Notes: generated from the sequence alone by a model not told the origin. A stretch of 64,000 nt of DNA from Furfurilactobacillus curtus (GCF_045862785.1 NZ_BQXO01000006.1:1-64000), one strand, 5' to 3'. Shown: positions 25,668 to 34,374, counted from the first letter of the stretch. Translations and numbers: made by a program.

Positions 25668-26042
25668 TCAGTAATTCAAGTAGCCACTATAATCAGGATT
25701 CTTAAGCTCAATTAATTCGCCATTGGCCCGCTTTTGCGCAATCGTTGTTTCACCCCATTCGGACATTGCCACCAAGACATGTCCAAGGCTCTTGCCCTGT
25801 TCGGTGAGTGAGTATTCCACTTTTGGTGGCACTTGCGCATAGACTTTGCGTGAGATAATGCCATCCGCTTCTAATTCCCGTAATTGTTGCGTCAACATTT
25901 TTTGGGTAATTCCTTCAACTTTCCGATGTAATTGACCGGGACGCTGAGGCCCATTGCCTAAGTGACAAAGCAGTAAAGGTTTCCACTTGCCGCCGATCAC
26001 TGCCAGCGTGGCTTCGATTCCCAGTTGATAAATTTTTGCCAT
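25668..26042 (-). CDS. HxlR-family winged-helix regulator
   Basis: A 124-residue DUF24/HxlR protein with the signature start YQLGIEATLAVIGGKWKPLLLCHLGNGPQRPGQL, then ITQKMLTQQLRELEADGIISRKVYAQVPPKVEYSLTEQGKSL. No cysteine near the N-terminus, so it is not an obvious YodB/HypR-type thiol sensor. The ATG at 26042 follows GGAGTG. It is divergent from an OYE-type flavoenzyme with a 141-bp shared control region and is probably its regulator. Confidence 0.85.
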   Translation of the reverse strand: MAKIYQLGIEATLAVIGGKWKPLLLCHLGNGPQRPGQLHRKVEGITQKMLTQQLRELEADGIISRKVYAQVPPKVEYSLTEQGKSLGHVLVAMSEWGETTIAQKRANGELIELKNPDYSGYLNY

Positions 26043-26183
26043 AATGCCCACTCCTGTCCAATGCTTACTTTTTGGTGCCTATGCAACAAGAAAGTGGGTA
26101 CTAGTTAAATTAAGCGAACCCGCTATACTAAGAACTACTCACGTACACTAACAAAAAATAAGTACGGTGGCAAGGAGAAAAGC

Positions 26184-27365
26184 ATGACAAACGAATTTCT
26201 TAATGAGTATACTTTTAAATCTGGTTTGACAGTCAAGAATCGGATCATCATGAGTCCCATGACAACGATGACCAGTTTTTATAATGGGATGGTCACATCC
26301 GACGAGATCGCCTATTACCAAAAACGTGCAGGTGGCCCTGGAATGATTATTACGGGTGTCGCTAATGTTTCAGAGAGTGGTAAGGGGTTTGAGGGTGAGC
26401 TTTCTGTTGCCAGTGACGATATGATTCCAGGTCTCGCTCAAATCGCCGCCGCAATTCATCACAATGGGACTAAGGCAATTCTGCAGATTTTTCATGCGGG
26501 ACGCAAAAGCACTAGTAAGATTCTTCGTGGTGCACAGCCAGTGAGTGCGAGTCCACTGGCTGCAACTTATCCACCAGATTCTGAAACCCCACGGGAACTG
26601 ACAAGTGACGAGATTGAGACAATTATTGACGACTTCGGACAAGCAACACGGCGGGCAGTAACTGCCGGTTTTGATGGTGTTGAACTTCACGGAGCTAATA
26701 CCTATCTGTTACAACAGTTCTTCTCACCCAACTCAAATCAGCGCAGTGATCAATGGGGTGGTGATCGCACACAACGATTAGCTTTCCCGCTGGCCGTAAT
26801 CGCGAAGGCTCGAGCAGCGGCTAGCAAAGCCACTCGTCCATTCCTTGTGGGTTATCGGTTGTCACCAGAGGAGATCGAGACACCAGGCATTCGGATTGAT
26901 GATTCACTTTTCTTTGCGGAACAGATTCGTGACAAGGTTGACTACCTGCACATTTCGATGGGGAGTTACAAACGGAGCTCACTGAATGACAAGTCTGATA
27001 CAGAGCCTTTATTGGCTAAGTTCGCAGCCATTGTTAGTGGACACACGCCGCTGATTGGTGTCGGTTCTGTGGAGACACCCAAAGACGCTGATAATGTCCT
27101 TGCTCTCGGTGCAGACTTCGCTGCCATTGGGCGTGAGCTCATTCGCGAGCCTCAATGGGTTCAAAAGGTTGAAAATAATGACGGTGGAAGTATTCGCACC
27201 GAACTTAGTCCCTATGATATGACAGAACTTGCGATTCCAGCTGTCATGCAGGTTTACTTGAGTGAATCCTTTAAACCAGTCATGCACTTCACAACTGACA
27301 CGGATCAAGCGCAAGACTACCAAAATCAGCTTGCACCAATGGAAGGTTTCGAAAAGAAGCTGTAG
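26184..27365 (+). CDS. Old Yellow Enzyme family NADH:flavin oxidoreductase
   Basis: A 393-residue TIM-barrel FMN enzyme. N-terminal RIIMSPMTTMTSFYNG, substrate-binding HAGRKS (about 95-100), HGANTYLLQQFFSPNSNQRSDQWGG (about 168-192) and the phosphate-binding GVGSVETP...AIGRELIREP are all present. It reduces electrophilic alkenes or related compounds with NAD(P)H. In the shared control region with hxlR the segment GTACTAGTTA resembles TACT/AGTA-type boxes of this regulator family, and AAGGAG precedes the ATG. Confidence 0.9.
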   Translation: MTNEFLNEYTFKSGLTVKNRIIMSPMTTMTSFYNGMVTSDEIAYYQKRAGGPGMIITGVANVSESGKGFEGELSVASDDMIPGLAQIAAAIHHNGTKAILQIFHAGRKSTSKILRGAQPVSASPLAATYPPDSETPRELTSDEIETIIDDFGQATRRAVTAGFDGVELHGANTYLLQQFFSPNSNQRSDQWGGDRTQRLAFPLAVIAKARAAASKATRPFLVGYRLSPEEIETPGIRIDDSLFFAEQIRDKVDYLHISMGSYKRSSLNDKSDTEPLLAKFAAIVSGHTPLIGVGSVETPKDADNVLALGADFAAIGRELIREPQWVQKVENNDGGSIRTELSPYDMTELAIPAVMQVYLSESFKPVMHFTTDTDQAQDYQNQLAPMEGFEKKL

Positions 27366-27434
27366 TTCAAATCTGAGTCGCTCTTTCTTAATTGTCCAAC
27401 GTTGCCAAGAGTGATTCAAAATTTATAAATAGGT

Positions 27435-27475
27435 GCCGTGAGTCAAGTAATAGTTATTTGGTTCACGGCTTTTTG
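27435..27475 (+). terminator. intrinsic terminator after the OYE gene
   Basis: GCCGTGA / TTCACGGC stem with a ~20-nt loop and a TTTTT end. Confidence 0.75.
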
Positions 27476-27478
27476 TAT

Positions 27479-27530
27479 GGAATGGGTGCTACTTTGGTTG
27501 AGATATCGTTATATAATTTAGGCCAATGAG
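27479..27530 (+). repeat. short intergenic repeat, copy 2
   Basis: Matches 25310-25375 (GGAATGGGTGCTA, GGTTGAGATATCGTTATATAATT), minus about 14 bp in the middle. Each copy directly follows a terminator. The rest of the gap to 27693 shows no gene. Confidence 0.45.
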
Positions 27531-27693
27531 GCCAATATTGATGCTCGATAGGGCCTATAAACAGAGTATTCAAAGCTTTGGCTATGACCTGTCATGACGC
27601 AAACCATTCTCAGTTATTGTATCTATCCATCGAAAGTGAAAAAGTAAACGACGACAGTGATTTAAAAGTTATGGAGGCGGAGAGAATACTTGC

Positions 27694-27724
27694 TTGACTT
27701 GGAGTACACTCCAAGTGCTAAGTT
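27694..27724 (+). promoter_or_regulatory. MerR-type promoter with palindromic operator
   Basis: TTGACT (27694-27699), a 19-bp spacer and TAAGTT (27719-27724). A perfect 20-bp palindrome ACTTGGAGTACACTCCAAGT (27697-27716) fills the spacer, the layout activated by MerR proteins, which untwist over-long promoters. The palindrome belongs to the CTTGGAGT-ACTCCAAG class used by AdhR/NmlR-like regulators. The last gene of the operon encodes a MerR protein, so autoregulation is likely. Confidence 0.85.
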
Positions 27725-27763
27725 CAATATATAATTTTAAATGAACTGCTGGAGGTTTTATAA

Positions 27764-28408
27764 ATGGCAAATGTATTGATCTTAGGCGCAAATGGCAGTA
27801 TTGCAAAAGTGGTGGAGCAGCAGTTGTTAGCAGATTCAAGTGACAAATTGACACTATTCATGCGCACACCTAGTAAGTTAGGGCGACCACTTGTTGATGG
27901 TCGTGAGCGTGTCATCCAGGGGGACGTAACAGACTACGAGGCCTTGTTGCCAGCAATGGTCAATCAAGATATTGTCTATGCGAATTTATTAGGAACGGAC
28001 AGTAAATTACAGGCGGAGACGGTCATCAAAGCGATGCAGGCTAGTGGTCTCAATCGATTGATTTGGATCTCTGTGCTAGGCATTTATGATGAAGTGCCTG
28101 GCAAATTTGGCACGTGGAATAAAGCTGAAATTGAAGATGATTACATTAAGCCTTACGCCGCGGCAGCAAGCGTTATTGAAGGTTCTTCTATCCAGTACAC
28201 GTTAGTTCGTCCGGCGTGGTTAACTGACGAAGATGAAGTAAACTATGAGATCACTCAGAAGGGTGAGACTTTTAAGGGAACCGAAGTCTCTAGACAGAGT
28301 GTCGCAGACTTTGTCGTCAGGGTGATTGGTAACCCGATATTAGAAGTCAATCATTCTGTCGGTCTGGATAAACCGGGTACGGATGGCGACAAACCGGCTT
28401 GGTTTTAA
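27764..28408 (+). CDS. NAD(P)-binding NmrA/SDR-like oxidoreductase
   Basis: A 214-residue atypical short-chain dehydrogenase with an N-terminal Rossmann motif ILGANGSIAKVV (G-A-N-G-x-I, about 5-14), followed by TPSKLG and GDVTDYEALLPAM typical of NAD(P)H-binding epimerase-like proteins, and a YDEVPGKFGTWNKAE stretch. The ribosome site GGAGG is clear. It is the first gene of a three-gene operon (this gene, sirtuin-like protein, MerR) behind a MerR-type promoter. The MerR class suggests a response to aldehydes or other electrophiles (inference). Confidence 0.82.
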   Translation: MANVLILGANGSIAKVVEQQLLADSSDKLTLFMRTPSKLGRPLVDGRERVIQGDVTDYEALLPAMVNQDIVYANLLGTDSKLQAETVIKAMQASGLNRLIWISVLGIYDEVPGKFGTWNKAEIEDDYIKPYAAAASVIEGSSIQYTLVRPAWLTDEDEVNYEITQKGETFKGTEVSRQSVADFVVRVIGNPILEVNHSVGLDKPGTDGDKPAWF

Positions 28409-28422
28409 GTGAGGACAGCCAC

Positions 28423-29133
28423 ATGAATCAAAAACTTTCAGAGCAAGTGGCACAGTTGGCTGATAGCTTAACCAAGGCTAAGTTTGCGACGATTTTAACT
28501 GGAGCCGGTATCTCCGTTTCCAGCGGGATTCCGGACATGGAAATGATGGACGATGTGTTTGGCTTGTTTGCAGAATCAACCTTGGAATCCCGTCCGGAAG
28601 TATTCTATCAAGCTTTTCACCGCAACTTTATTGATCCTATTTTTGCTCATGGGCCTAATATCACGCATAGAACAATTGCCGAACTCGAAAGAAATTTATT
28701 CATTCATGGTGTGGTGACCACCAATGTTGATTATTTACATGAATTGGCTGGAAGTCATAATGTTGCCGCAATTTGGAGTTCGCTCAACGTCAATCATTGT
28801 TTAAATTGTGGCCGGATTTATGAAATAAGTGTTCTTAAAAATGTGGTACCACACTGTCCAGTGTGCGGTGGGCTCATTTCACCAGACCCAGTATATCGTC
28901 ACATTGCCACGTTGCCGGATCAGGTTAGACAGGCGGATGAGTGGATGGATAGCAGTGATTTGACGATTGTCGTTGGGTCAAATGGATATTATAGTCATAC
29001 TTCAACGCGCCAAATCATTAATATTAATCCTAAGGCCAATGCGTTTGATCACGAGGCAAAATTGGTCATCCGAGCTTCGGCTGAGGACACTTTTACCGAG
29101 TTAGCTCATCAATTAGAATTGAAGGTTGAATGA
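28423..29133 (+). CDS. sirtuin-like protein with missing catalytic His
   Basis: A 236-residue Sir2-fold protein. The NAD-binding motif GAGISVSSGIPD (27-38), a modified T-x-N-x-D (TTNVD, 99-103) and the Zn ribbon C126-x2-C129 / C145-x2-C148 are visible. The catalytic His that normally follows (consensus ...ELHGSL) is Trp118 (AAIWSSL), and the FR of GIPDFRS is ME. Deacetylase activity by the classical mechanism is therefore unlikely; an NAD/ADP-ribose sensor or altered ADP-ribosyltransferase role is possible. I choose the ATG at 28423, 7 bases after GAGGA. The 3' end overlaps the MerR gene. Confidence 0.8.
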   Translation: MNQKLSEQVAQLADSLTKAKFATILTGAGISVSSGIPDMEMMDDVFGLFAESTLESRPEVFYQAFHRNFIDPIFAHGPNITHRTIAELERNLFIHGVVTTNVDYLHELAGSHNVAAIWSSLNVNHCLNCGRIYEISVLKNVVPHCPVCGGLISPDPVYRHIATLPDQVRQADEWMDSSDLTIVVGSNGYYSHTSTRQIININPKANAFDHEAKLVIRASAEDTFTELAHQLELKVE

Positions 29134-29512
29134 ATTGAAAACGATGAAAGAAATCACTGAAGCGCTGGGATTGTCTGCGGACACGATTCGGTATTATGAG
29201 CGGATTGGCGTTTTACCATCGATACCTAGAAATCACGCAGGTAACCGGGTTTTTGATCAGACTACCGTGGATTGGTTGATTTTTATTCAAAATCTTAAAA
29301 CGGCTGGACTCTCTTTAAGTGGCATTATTCAATATGTCACTTTAGCCCAAAAAGGCGACGGGACCATTCAAGAGCGCAAACAAATTCTGCTGGAACAACG
29401 ACAGCAGACTGAGGCTCGAATAATGCGACTCCAGCAGACACTTCAGGCCATTAACCAAAAAATTGAGCATTACGATCAAGTGATAACGCCAGTTGAAGCG
29501 AAGAATAAGTGA
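29126..29512 (+). CDS. MerR-family regulator (operon regulator)
   Basis: A ~128-residue MerR protein: winged helix TMKEITEALGLSADTIRYYERIGVLP (about 6-31), N-H-A-G-N-R-V-F wing, then a coiled-coil dimer helix and a short tail without the cysteine pairs of metal sensors. It overlaps the sirtuin-like gene. The start is uncertain: ATG 29126 or TTG 29135, the latter 9 bases after AAGG. It very likely acts on the palindrome at 27697-27716 and so controls its own operon. Confidence 0.85.
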   Translation: MNELKTMKEITEALGLSADTIRYYERIGVLPSIPRNHAGNRVFDQTTVDWLIFIQNLKTAGLSLSGIIQYVTLAQKGDGTIQERKQILLEQRQQTEARIMRLQQTLQAINQKIEHYDQVITPVEAKNK

Positions 29513-29561
29513 ATTTTCAAAACTTAAAGAGCACGCGACGACAACTTGCTTTTTAAATTAG

Positions 29562-29592
29562 CGCCCAGACCAATATGGTTGTGGGCTTTTTT
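29562..29592 (+). terminator. intrinsic terminator of the MerR operon
   Basis: GCCCA-ACCA / TGGT-TGGGC stem with TTTTTT. Confidence 0.8.
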
Positions 29593-29666
29593 GATGTCTG
29601 AACGTGATTAACCAGCAGATTGAAGACGATTAAATGCAACTTGCAGAAATTGTTGATCAGATCTAT

Positions 29667-29752
29667 TTGACTTTTTATAGCACATGTACTATATTTTGTC
29701 TCTGCGTTATTAAAACGGTAAAGTATAGCTATTTTTTAAGAATAGTACATGT
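29667..29752 (+). promoter_or_regulatory. promoter with paired operator arms
   Basis: TTGACT (29667-29672), 17 bp, TATATT (29690-29695). ACATGTACTAT (29682-29692), overlapping the -10, has a perfect 11-bp inverted partner ATAGTACATGT (29742-29752) just before the ribosome site. The first arm lies in its own near-palindrome TATAGCACATGTACTATA (29676-29693). This looks like a repressor operator pair for the downstream gene; no candidate regulator is adjacent. Confidence 0.6.
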
Positions 29753-29769
29753 CAATGAAGAGGCTAATG

Positions 29770-30708
29770 ATGATGAAAAAAGTTCTTGTTTTAGGCGCAA
29801 CTGGCAGCACAGGGTAGCCAATCGTGAATGAACTGCTCGCTAATCAATATGAAGTCCGGGTGTTTGGTCGAAACAAAGCAAAGCTGCAAGCATTGTGGCC
29901 GGAGGTAGAAACGGCAATTGGTGATGTCTTTAATCAAGCCGATTTAATTCAAGCCATGCAGGGAATTGATACCGTCTTTCAGTGTGCCGCGATTCCTTAC
30001 AGCCAAACTATTGCGAAACAAATGTCGCTGGGTCAAACGGTGATGGATGCCGCATTAAAGACACACACAAATGTTATTTTTATCGATGGCATTTATGTTT
30101 ATGGTGATGCCAATGGCTGGGTCAATGAGGAAACAATTCATCAACCGATAAGTCACAAAGGGTCGGTTAAAGAACAGTTGACCAAACTGATTTTCAGTGA
30201 GCGTTATCAAGGAATCGATAAAATGATGTTGAGGTTGCCGGATTATTATGGACCATCTATGCGTGCAGGAAGCTATCTGGGCCCATTGCTCATTGCGATG
30301 GCTCAAAATCAGATTGGGTGGTATGTTGGGTCTAAGCGAAAAGTACGAGAATATATCTATTTGCCTGATGCCGCCCAAATGGCCGTTGAACTCGCTAAGG
30401 TTAAGGCTAACTATAATCAGAGCTGGAATTTGCCCGGCCAATTGATTCGCGGGCGAGACTTTATTCGAATAGCTCGTAAAGTTTCAGGGGTGCGCCGGCC
30501 AATGTTAACCTTTACCAAACCATTGATCCGCATGGTTGGTCGATCAAATCCAGATGTGAAAGAAATTGTGGAAATGTATTACTTAACGCAACGGCCAATT
30601 TATTTAAATGGTGATAAAGTTAAACGAGCATTGGGATCAGTTCCTAAAACATCATTTGAAACGGGTCTTAAAGTGACGTTAACGGCATTAAAAAGTGAGG
30701 AAAGTTAA
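29770..30708 (+). pseudogene. NAD(P)-binding SDR-like gene with amber stop in the Rossmann motif
   Basis: The frame opens with MMKKVLVLGATGSTG, reaches TAG at 29815-29817, and continues in the same frame with PIVNELLANQYEVRVFGRNKAKL for 297 more codons to 30708. A single base change explains the break. The remainder is a complete epimerase/NmrA-like protein (YGDANGW, YYGPSMRAGSY). GTG at 29824 or ATG at 29827 could restart translation but would lose the first strand and glycine-rich loop needed for NAD(P) binding. Promoter, operator and ribosome site (AAGAGG) are intact, so the lesion looks recent. Amber read-through is a less likely alternative. Confidence 0.75.
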
Positions 30709-31161
30709 ATGGCACAAACCGCCGCGCAAAAACGAGCCCAACAAAAATACAACGAAAAAAACAAAGAAAAGCGAAAAGTGGCCTCGTACCGGAATTCTGC
30801 TCGCACGTTTATCAGAAGTTATGCAACGGATGAAGATTTAGCAGAATTTGCGGATTTGATCAAAGAACGAGCGCGGATTAATAAACTGTTGCGTCGTCTA
30901 GATGGGGTGCGCAGCTATATGAATCGGCCAGAATTTTTGGAAAAACAACAGCTCAGTATTGAAATTTGGCGCCGCCCGAAAGACTTGCTGGCCGATCGTG
31001 AAGCAAATGGTGATCCGAACGTGGACTGGCAAAAATGGTTTACAGCTAAAATTGCGCCCCGTTTTTCTAAAGAAGAACCCGTTGTCGAAATGGTCCATAA
31101 CGGGCGCCACCATTTTTACAATGGCAACCGCGCTTATGATGTTTTAGATTGGTTAGATTAA
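30709..31161 (+). CDS. uncharacterised 150-residue basic protein
   Basis: I do not recognise a named family. The N-terminus is strongly basic and helical (AAQKRAQQKYNEKNKEKRKVASYRNSARTFIRSYATDEDLAEF), followed by a second helical section (LIKERARINKLLRRL) and a mixed C-terminus with Trp-rich patches (WQKWFTA, HNGRHHFYNGNRAYDVLDWLD). It could bind nucleic acid. It starts directly after the stop of the amber-interrupted gene, with GAGGAAAG as ribosome site, so it shares that operon and its operator. Confidence 0.65.
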   Translation: MAQTAAQKRAQQKYNEKNKEKRKVASYRNSARTFIRSYATDEDLAEFADLIKERARINKLLRRLDGVRSYMNRPEFLEKQQLSIEIWRRPKDLLADREANGDPNVDWQKWFTAKIAPRFSKEEPVVEMVHNGRHHFYNGNRAYDVLDWLD

Positions 31162-31253
31162 ATGATTGAAAAGCTTATCCGTTAGTTGTCATCGTTTAAT
31201 TTATTTAGGCTACGGAGAACAACTTGGCGTTTTTAAGTCAGCCATAAATCTAA

Positions 31254-31290
31254 AAAACGTTCGTACTAAATAAAGTACGAACGCTTTTGT
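31254..31290. terminator. intrinsic terminator
   Basis: Perfect stem CGTTCGTACT / AGTACGAACG (31258-31267 / 31274-31283) followed by CTTTTGTT; A-rich on the other side, between convergent genes. Confidence 0.85.
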
Positions 31291-31344
31291 TGGGGCGCCG
31301 ACAAGACAATCGTATTCGACCAACGCTTTTTATAATCTAGTGAG

Positions 31345-32838
31345 TCAATCGTTCAGATTTTTTTGCTGTTTTCGCTTATTGGTTAAGAATAACGCTGGTA
31401 AAAACATCAGCAGACTGGCTAGCGTGGTAATCAAGAAAGCATTTTGAAAAGCATGCAGTTGAATCAGAATCATATGATGATGAAGGAACGTTGCCATCTC
31501 AGCTGGCTGAACGTGATAATGCCCCGTTTTAACTTGGTGTTGAAAATGATTGAGATGAGCATGGACATATTTACTGATCAGCGTAGCAACGAAAGCTGAG
31601 CCTAAGGCACCACCAACGTTTTGTGTAATTCGAGTGCCAATTGAGGCCGCGGGAATTTGTATTGGCTGTAACCCGGTATAAGCATCGGTCATCAGTGGGG
31701 ATAGGATACCGCCAACGCCGATCCCACGGACAAAGAGGACGATGGCAATCCAGATGACAGACGTTTTTGCACCAAACACGGTAAAGGGAAGCGTGCCAAC
31801 AAATGTGAGGACTAGGCTGACTAAAACCACATCGCGGGACCCAATCGTGTCAATTAAGCGACCGATAGTCGGTCGGGCAACGAGCATACCCAGTCCTTGT
31901 GGAATCAGCATTAGTCCGGCGTTGATCACACTCATGCCCCGAACTTGCTGGAAGAAGAGGGGCAGCAATAGCATTGGGCCATTCATGACGACACCCGCTA
32001 AAAGTAATGAAATCATCGAAGCATTAAAGGATCGATGAGCAAATAATGATAAGGGTAAGACGGCCTTATTTTGTGCGCGCCAAGACCAGAGAAAATAAAT
32101 CGCAAAGATAACAAGACCTACTGACGCAAATGTAAGCGTACTGTGGTTGGTGAAACTCGCTTTAGTTGAGGCTTGGACCACACCGTAAATAATTGCGCTG
32201 GATCCCGCTGCCAACAGTAGGGTTCCCGGCCAATCAAGCCAGGCCTGTTTATTTAAGGCTGGAAAATTGGGTAATTTCCAAATAATGATCCCAGCTGATA
32301 GTGCAGCTACTGGCGCATTGATCCAAAAAATCCACCGCCAAGAAAGGTATTTAAGAATGATCCCACCAATGACTGGTCCAAGGATGGGACCGAGTAGAAT
32401 TGGCAATCCAACGACGGCCATTAATTGACCCATATGTTCTTGACCAGCGGTCTGAACGAGTAGGGTCGTTAATAATGGTACGATGATGCCAGCACCAAAT
32501 CCTTGAACTAGGCGGTCTAGATTAAGTGCATTGATACTACCAGCGGTTGCCGAAAGTAGCGAGCCGATTAAGAAGATAATTTCGCCAAATAAGAAGACGA
32601 ATTTTCCATTGAAACGATTGATCAGCCACCCTGAGAAAGGCACCGCAATACCAGTTGCGAGGACGTAACCAGTAATGGTCCATTGAACGGTGGCCACGGT
32701 ACTGTGAAAACTGGTGGTTAATGAATGAATCGCAATATTTACCATTGTTGAATCGAGCATTGGTGCCAGTGCCCCAATGACTAAAATCCAAGCCACGGCC
32801 AGCGTGTGTCGTGACAGTTTTTGTGTATTTGTTGCCAT
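31345..32838 (-). CDS. DHA2-family MFS multidrug efflux pump (EmrB/QacA type)
   Basis: A 497-residue 14-helix major facilitator. Motif A-like GWLINRFNGKFVFL, the LDSTMVNIA motif D1 at the first helix (about 28-36), the antiporter motif GPILGPVIGG (about 145-154) and about 14 hydrophobic segments fit the DHA2 drug:H+ antiporters. The start is the ATG at 32838 behind GGGAGA; the open frame further upstream runs through the operator region. It is divergent from a TetR gene whose operators overlap its promoter, so it is probably induced by the drug that TetR senses. Confidence 0.88.
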   Translation of the reverse strand: MATNTQKLSRHTLAVAWILVIGALAPMLDSTMVNIAIHSLTTSFHSTVATVQWTITGYVLATGIAVPFSGWLINRFNGKFVFLFGEIIFLIGSLLSATAGSINALNLDRLVQGFGAGIIVPLLTTLLVQTAGQEHMGQLMAVVGLPILLGPILGPVIGGIILKYLSWRWIFWINAPVAALSAGIIIWKLPNFPALNKQAWLDWPGTLLLAAGSSAIIYGVVQASTKASFTNHSTLTFASVGLVIFAIYFLWSWRAQNKAVLPLSLFAHRSFNASMISLLLAGVVMNGPMLLLPLFFQQVRGMSVINAGLMLIPQGLGMLVARPTIGRLIDTIGSRDVVLVSLVLTFVGTLPFTVFGAKTSVIWIAIVLFVRGIGVGGILSPLMTDAYTGLQPIQIPAASIGTRITQNVGGALGSAFVATLISKYVHAHLNHFQHQVKTGHYHVQPAEMATFLHHHMILIQLHAFQNAFLITTLASLLMFLPALFLTNKRKQQKNLND

Positions 32839-32857
32839 ATCGAGATCTCCCTTAATT

Positions 32858-32943
32858 AGAAACGAAAAGTTTCTTATACTGCAATGGGTTATAATAGGCT
32901 CATGGCAACAGCTTGTCAATAAGATACTAAAAGTTTCTAATAC
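32858..32943. promoter_or_regulatory. divergent promoters and TetR operators
   Basis: For the efflux gene (minus strand): TTGACA (32915-32920), 17 bp, TATTAT (32892-32897). For tetR (plus): TTGTCA (32913-32918) overlapping on the opposite strand, with TCTAAT 17 bp on. Operator 1 is the palindrome AGAAAC-N5-GTTTCT (32858-32874); operator 2 near 32923-32943 shares AAAAGTTTCTAATACT with operator 1 (AAAAGTTTCTTATACT). Both promoters can thus be blocked by one repressor. Confidence 0.75.
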
Positions 32944-32956
32944 TAGGAGATTAATT

Positions 32957-33544
32957 ATGGCTGATAAAAGACGTCGTGGTGCTGAACTTGAGCGAGCAAT
33001 TTTTTCAGCAACCATCAAAATTTTAGATGAAGAGGGGTTGCAAGGACTGACGTTTCAAAAAGTTGCTGAGCGTGCTGGTACCAGCAAACCTGTTCTTTAT
33101 CGTCGCTGGAATTCTCCTTTAGAGTTAGTCGTGGCGGCCATTAGGGAACCAGTCGTTAAAGTTCGTGGAAGCTTTCGAGACTATGAGACAACGGGGAACA
33201 GTCTCGCTGAAGACTTGTTTCAACTATTACAACATTTCGCAGAGATGATCAGCCAGTATCGCCAGCCTTTTGTCGCCACAACTTTGACCGCACTCAGTCA
33301 AAGTAATAATATCCAGCGAACATTAGGTGTGGCTGAGGACAGTGATCTTGTTTCGTTGGATCGCGTTTTGCAACGGGCTCGCACTCGTGGGGAAGCTGTT
33401 CGAGCTGATATTAGTCGCAAAGCCAAATTGATTGCGTTTGAGCAGATTCGGTACGAGGGGTTGTTTATTCAGAAATCAATTGAGGATGAAGACCTGCGGA
33501 CGCTGATTAATGATGTTTTATTGAGATTGTTTTTAAACGATTAG
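32957..33544 (+). CDS. TetR-family repressor
   Basis: A 195-residue regulator. The N-terminal helix-turn-helix is AIFSATIKILDEEGLQGLTFQKVAERAGTSKPVLYRRWNSPLELV (about 14-58); the rest is the helical ligand-binding and dimer domain with a TetR_C-type pattern. The ATG at 32957 has AGGAGA upstream, and the frame further upstream crosses the operator. Paired with the DHA2 pump. Confidence 0.88.
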   Translation: MADKRRRGAELERAIFSATIKILDEEGLQGLTFQKVAERAGTSKPVLYRRWNSPLELVVAAIREPVVKVRGSFRDYETTGNSLAEDLFQLLQHFAEMISQYRQPFVATTLTALSQSNNIQRTLGVAEDSDLVSLDRVLQRARTRGEAVRADISRKAKLIAFEQIRYEGLFIQKSIEDEDLRTLINDVLLRLFLND

Positions 33545-33632
33545 CCCATAAGTTGAGGACTACTTGTTCAGGTGAAAGTTTGTAGATTCAATCAGCAATT
33601 GTTTTGCCTAAACTTTAAAAGGATGGTTGAAA

Positions 33633-34289
33633 GTGATGCTAACAGACAAACAAATCGCGTGGGCGATTCACCAGATGGAGGATGAAATTGGACCGGTCAA
33701 GGAGTCGTTGAAATCACGGACACCATTTCAATATTTGATCTCAGTTATTTTAAGTGCTCAAGCGACCGATGCGTCAGTCAACCAAGTGACACCGACTTTA
33801 TTCGATCGATACCCAGATCCGGCAACATTGATGGACGCGAATATTGAAGATGTCGAAACGATCATTAGGCGCGTTGGTTTGTTTCACAACAAAGCCAGAA
33901 ACATTATCAAAACCGCTCGAATTGTTCATGAAGATTTACACGATGTAATTCCAACCGATCGCCAGGGCATTATGGCCCTGCCTGGCGCCGGGCGCAAGAC
34001 AGCTAATCTCGTGTTAAGTGACATTTTTAAGCAGCCAACTTTCGCGGTGGATACGCATGTTTCCGCTATTTCTAAACGATTGCATTTTGTTAGACAGTCA
34101 GCTTCAACGTTGCAAGTTGAGCAAAAGATTGTCAGTGTGTTAGCTCCAGAAGAACTTTATCAGGCCCATCACACGATGATCGAATTTGGACGCAAATATT
34201 CGATGAAGTTAGCGTCTGATCAAGAGGTGAGTCAGCTGATTATCGATTGCGATAAGCTGAATGAGGAAAATGAGGGGCTGATACAGTAG
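33633..34289 (+). CDS. nth: endonuclease III-like DNA glycosylase lacking the Fe-S cluster
   Basis: A 218-residue HhH-GPD base-excision glycosylase/AP lyase for oxidised pyrimidines. The helix-hairpin-helix is LPGAGRKTANLVL with catalytic Lys122, and the catalytic Asp140 lies in AVDTHVSAISKRL. The C-terminal C-x6-C-x2-C-x5-C loop that binds [4Fe-4S] in Escherichia coli Nth is absent: the segment reads GRKYSMKLASDQEVSQLIIDCDKLNEE with one Cys. Start chosen at GTG 33633, 9 bases after AAGGA; ATG 33636 is an alternative. Confidence 0.87.
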   Translation: MMLTDKQIAWAIHQMEDEIGPVKESLKSRTPFQYLISVILSAQATDASVNQVTPTLFDRYPDPATLMDANIEDVETIIRRVGLFHNKARNIIKTARIVHEDLHDVIPTDRQGIMALPGAGRKTANLVLSDIFKQPTFAVDTHVSAISKRLHFVRQSASTLQVEQKIVSVLAPEELYQAHHTMIEFGRKYSMKLASDQEVSQLIIDCDKLNEENEGLIQ

Positions 34290-34374
34290 CAATGGCGATG
34301 GTCACCATCCGTGTTTCAGATAGTGAAAAGGCATGGTTAGAGTAATATGGTTGATTTTTAAGGAGGGCCCCTCA

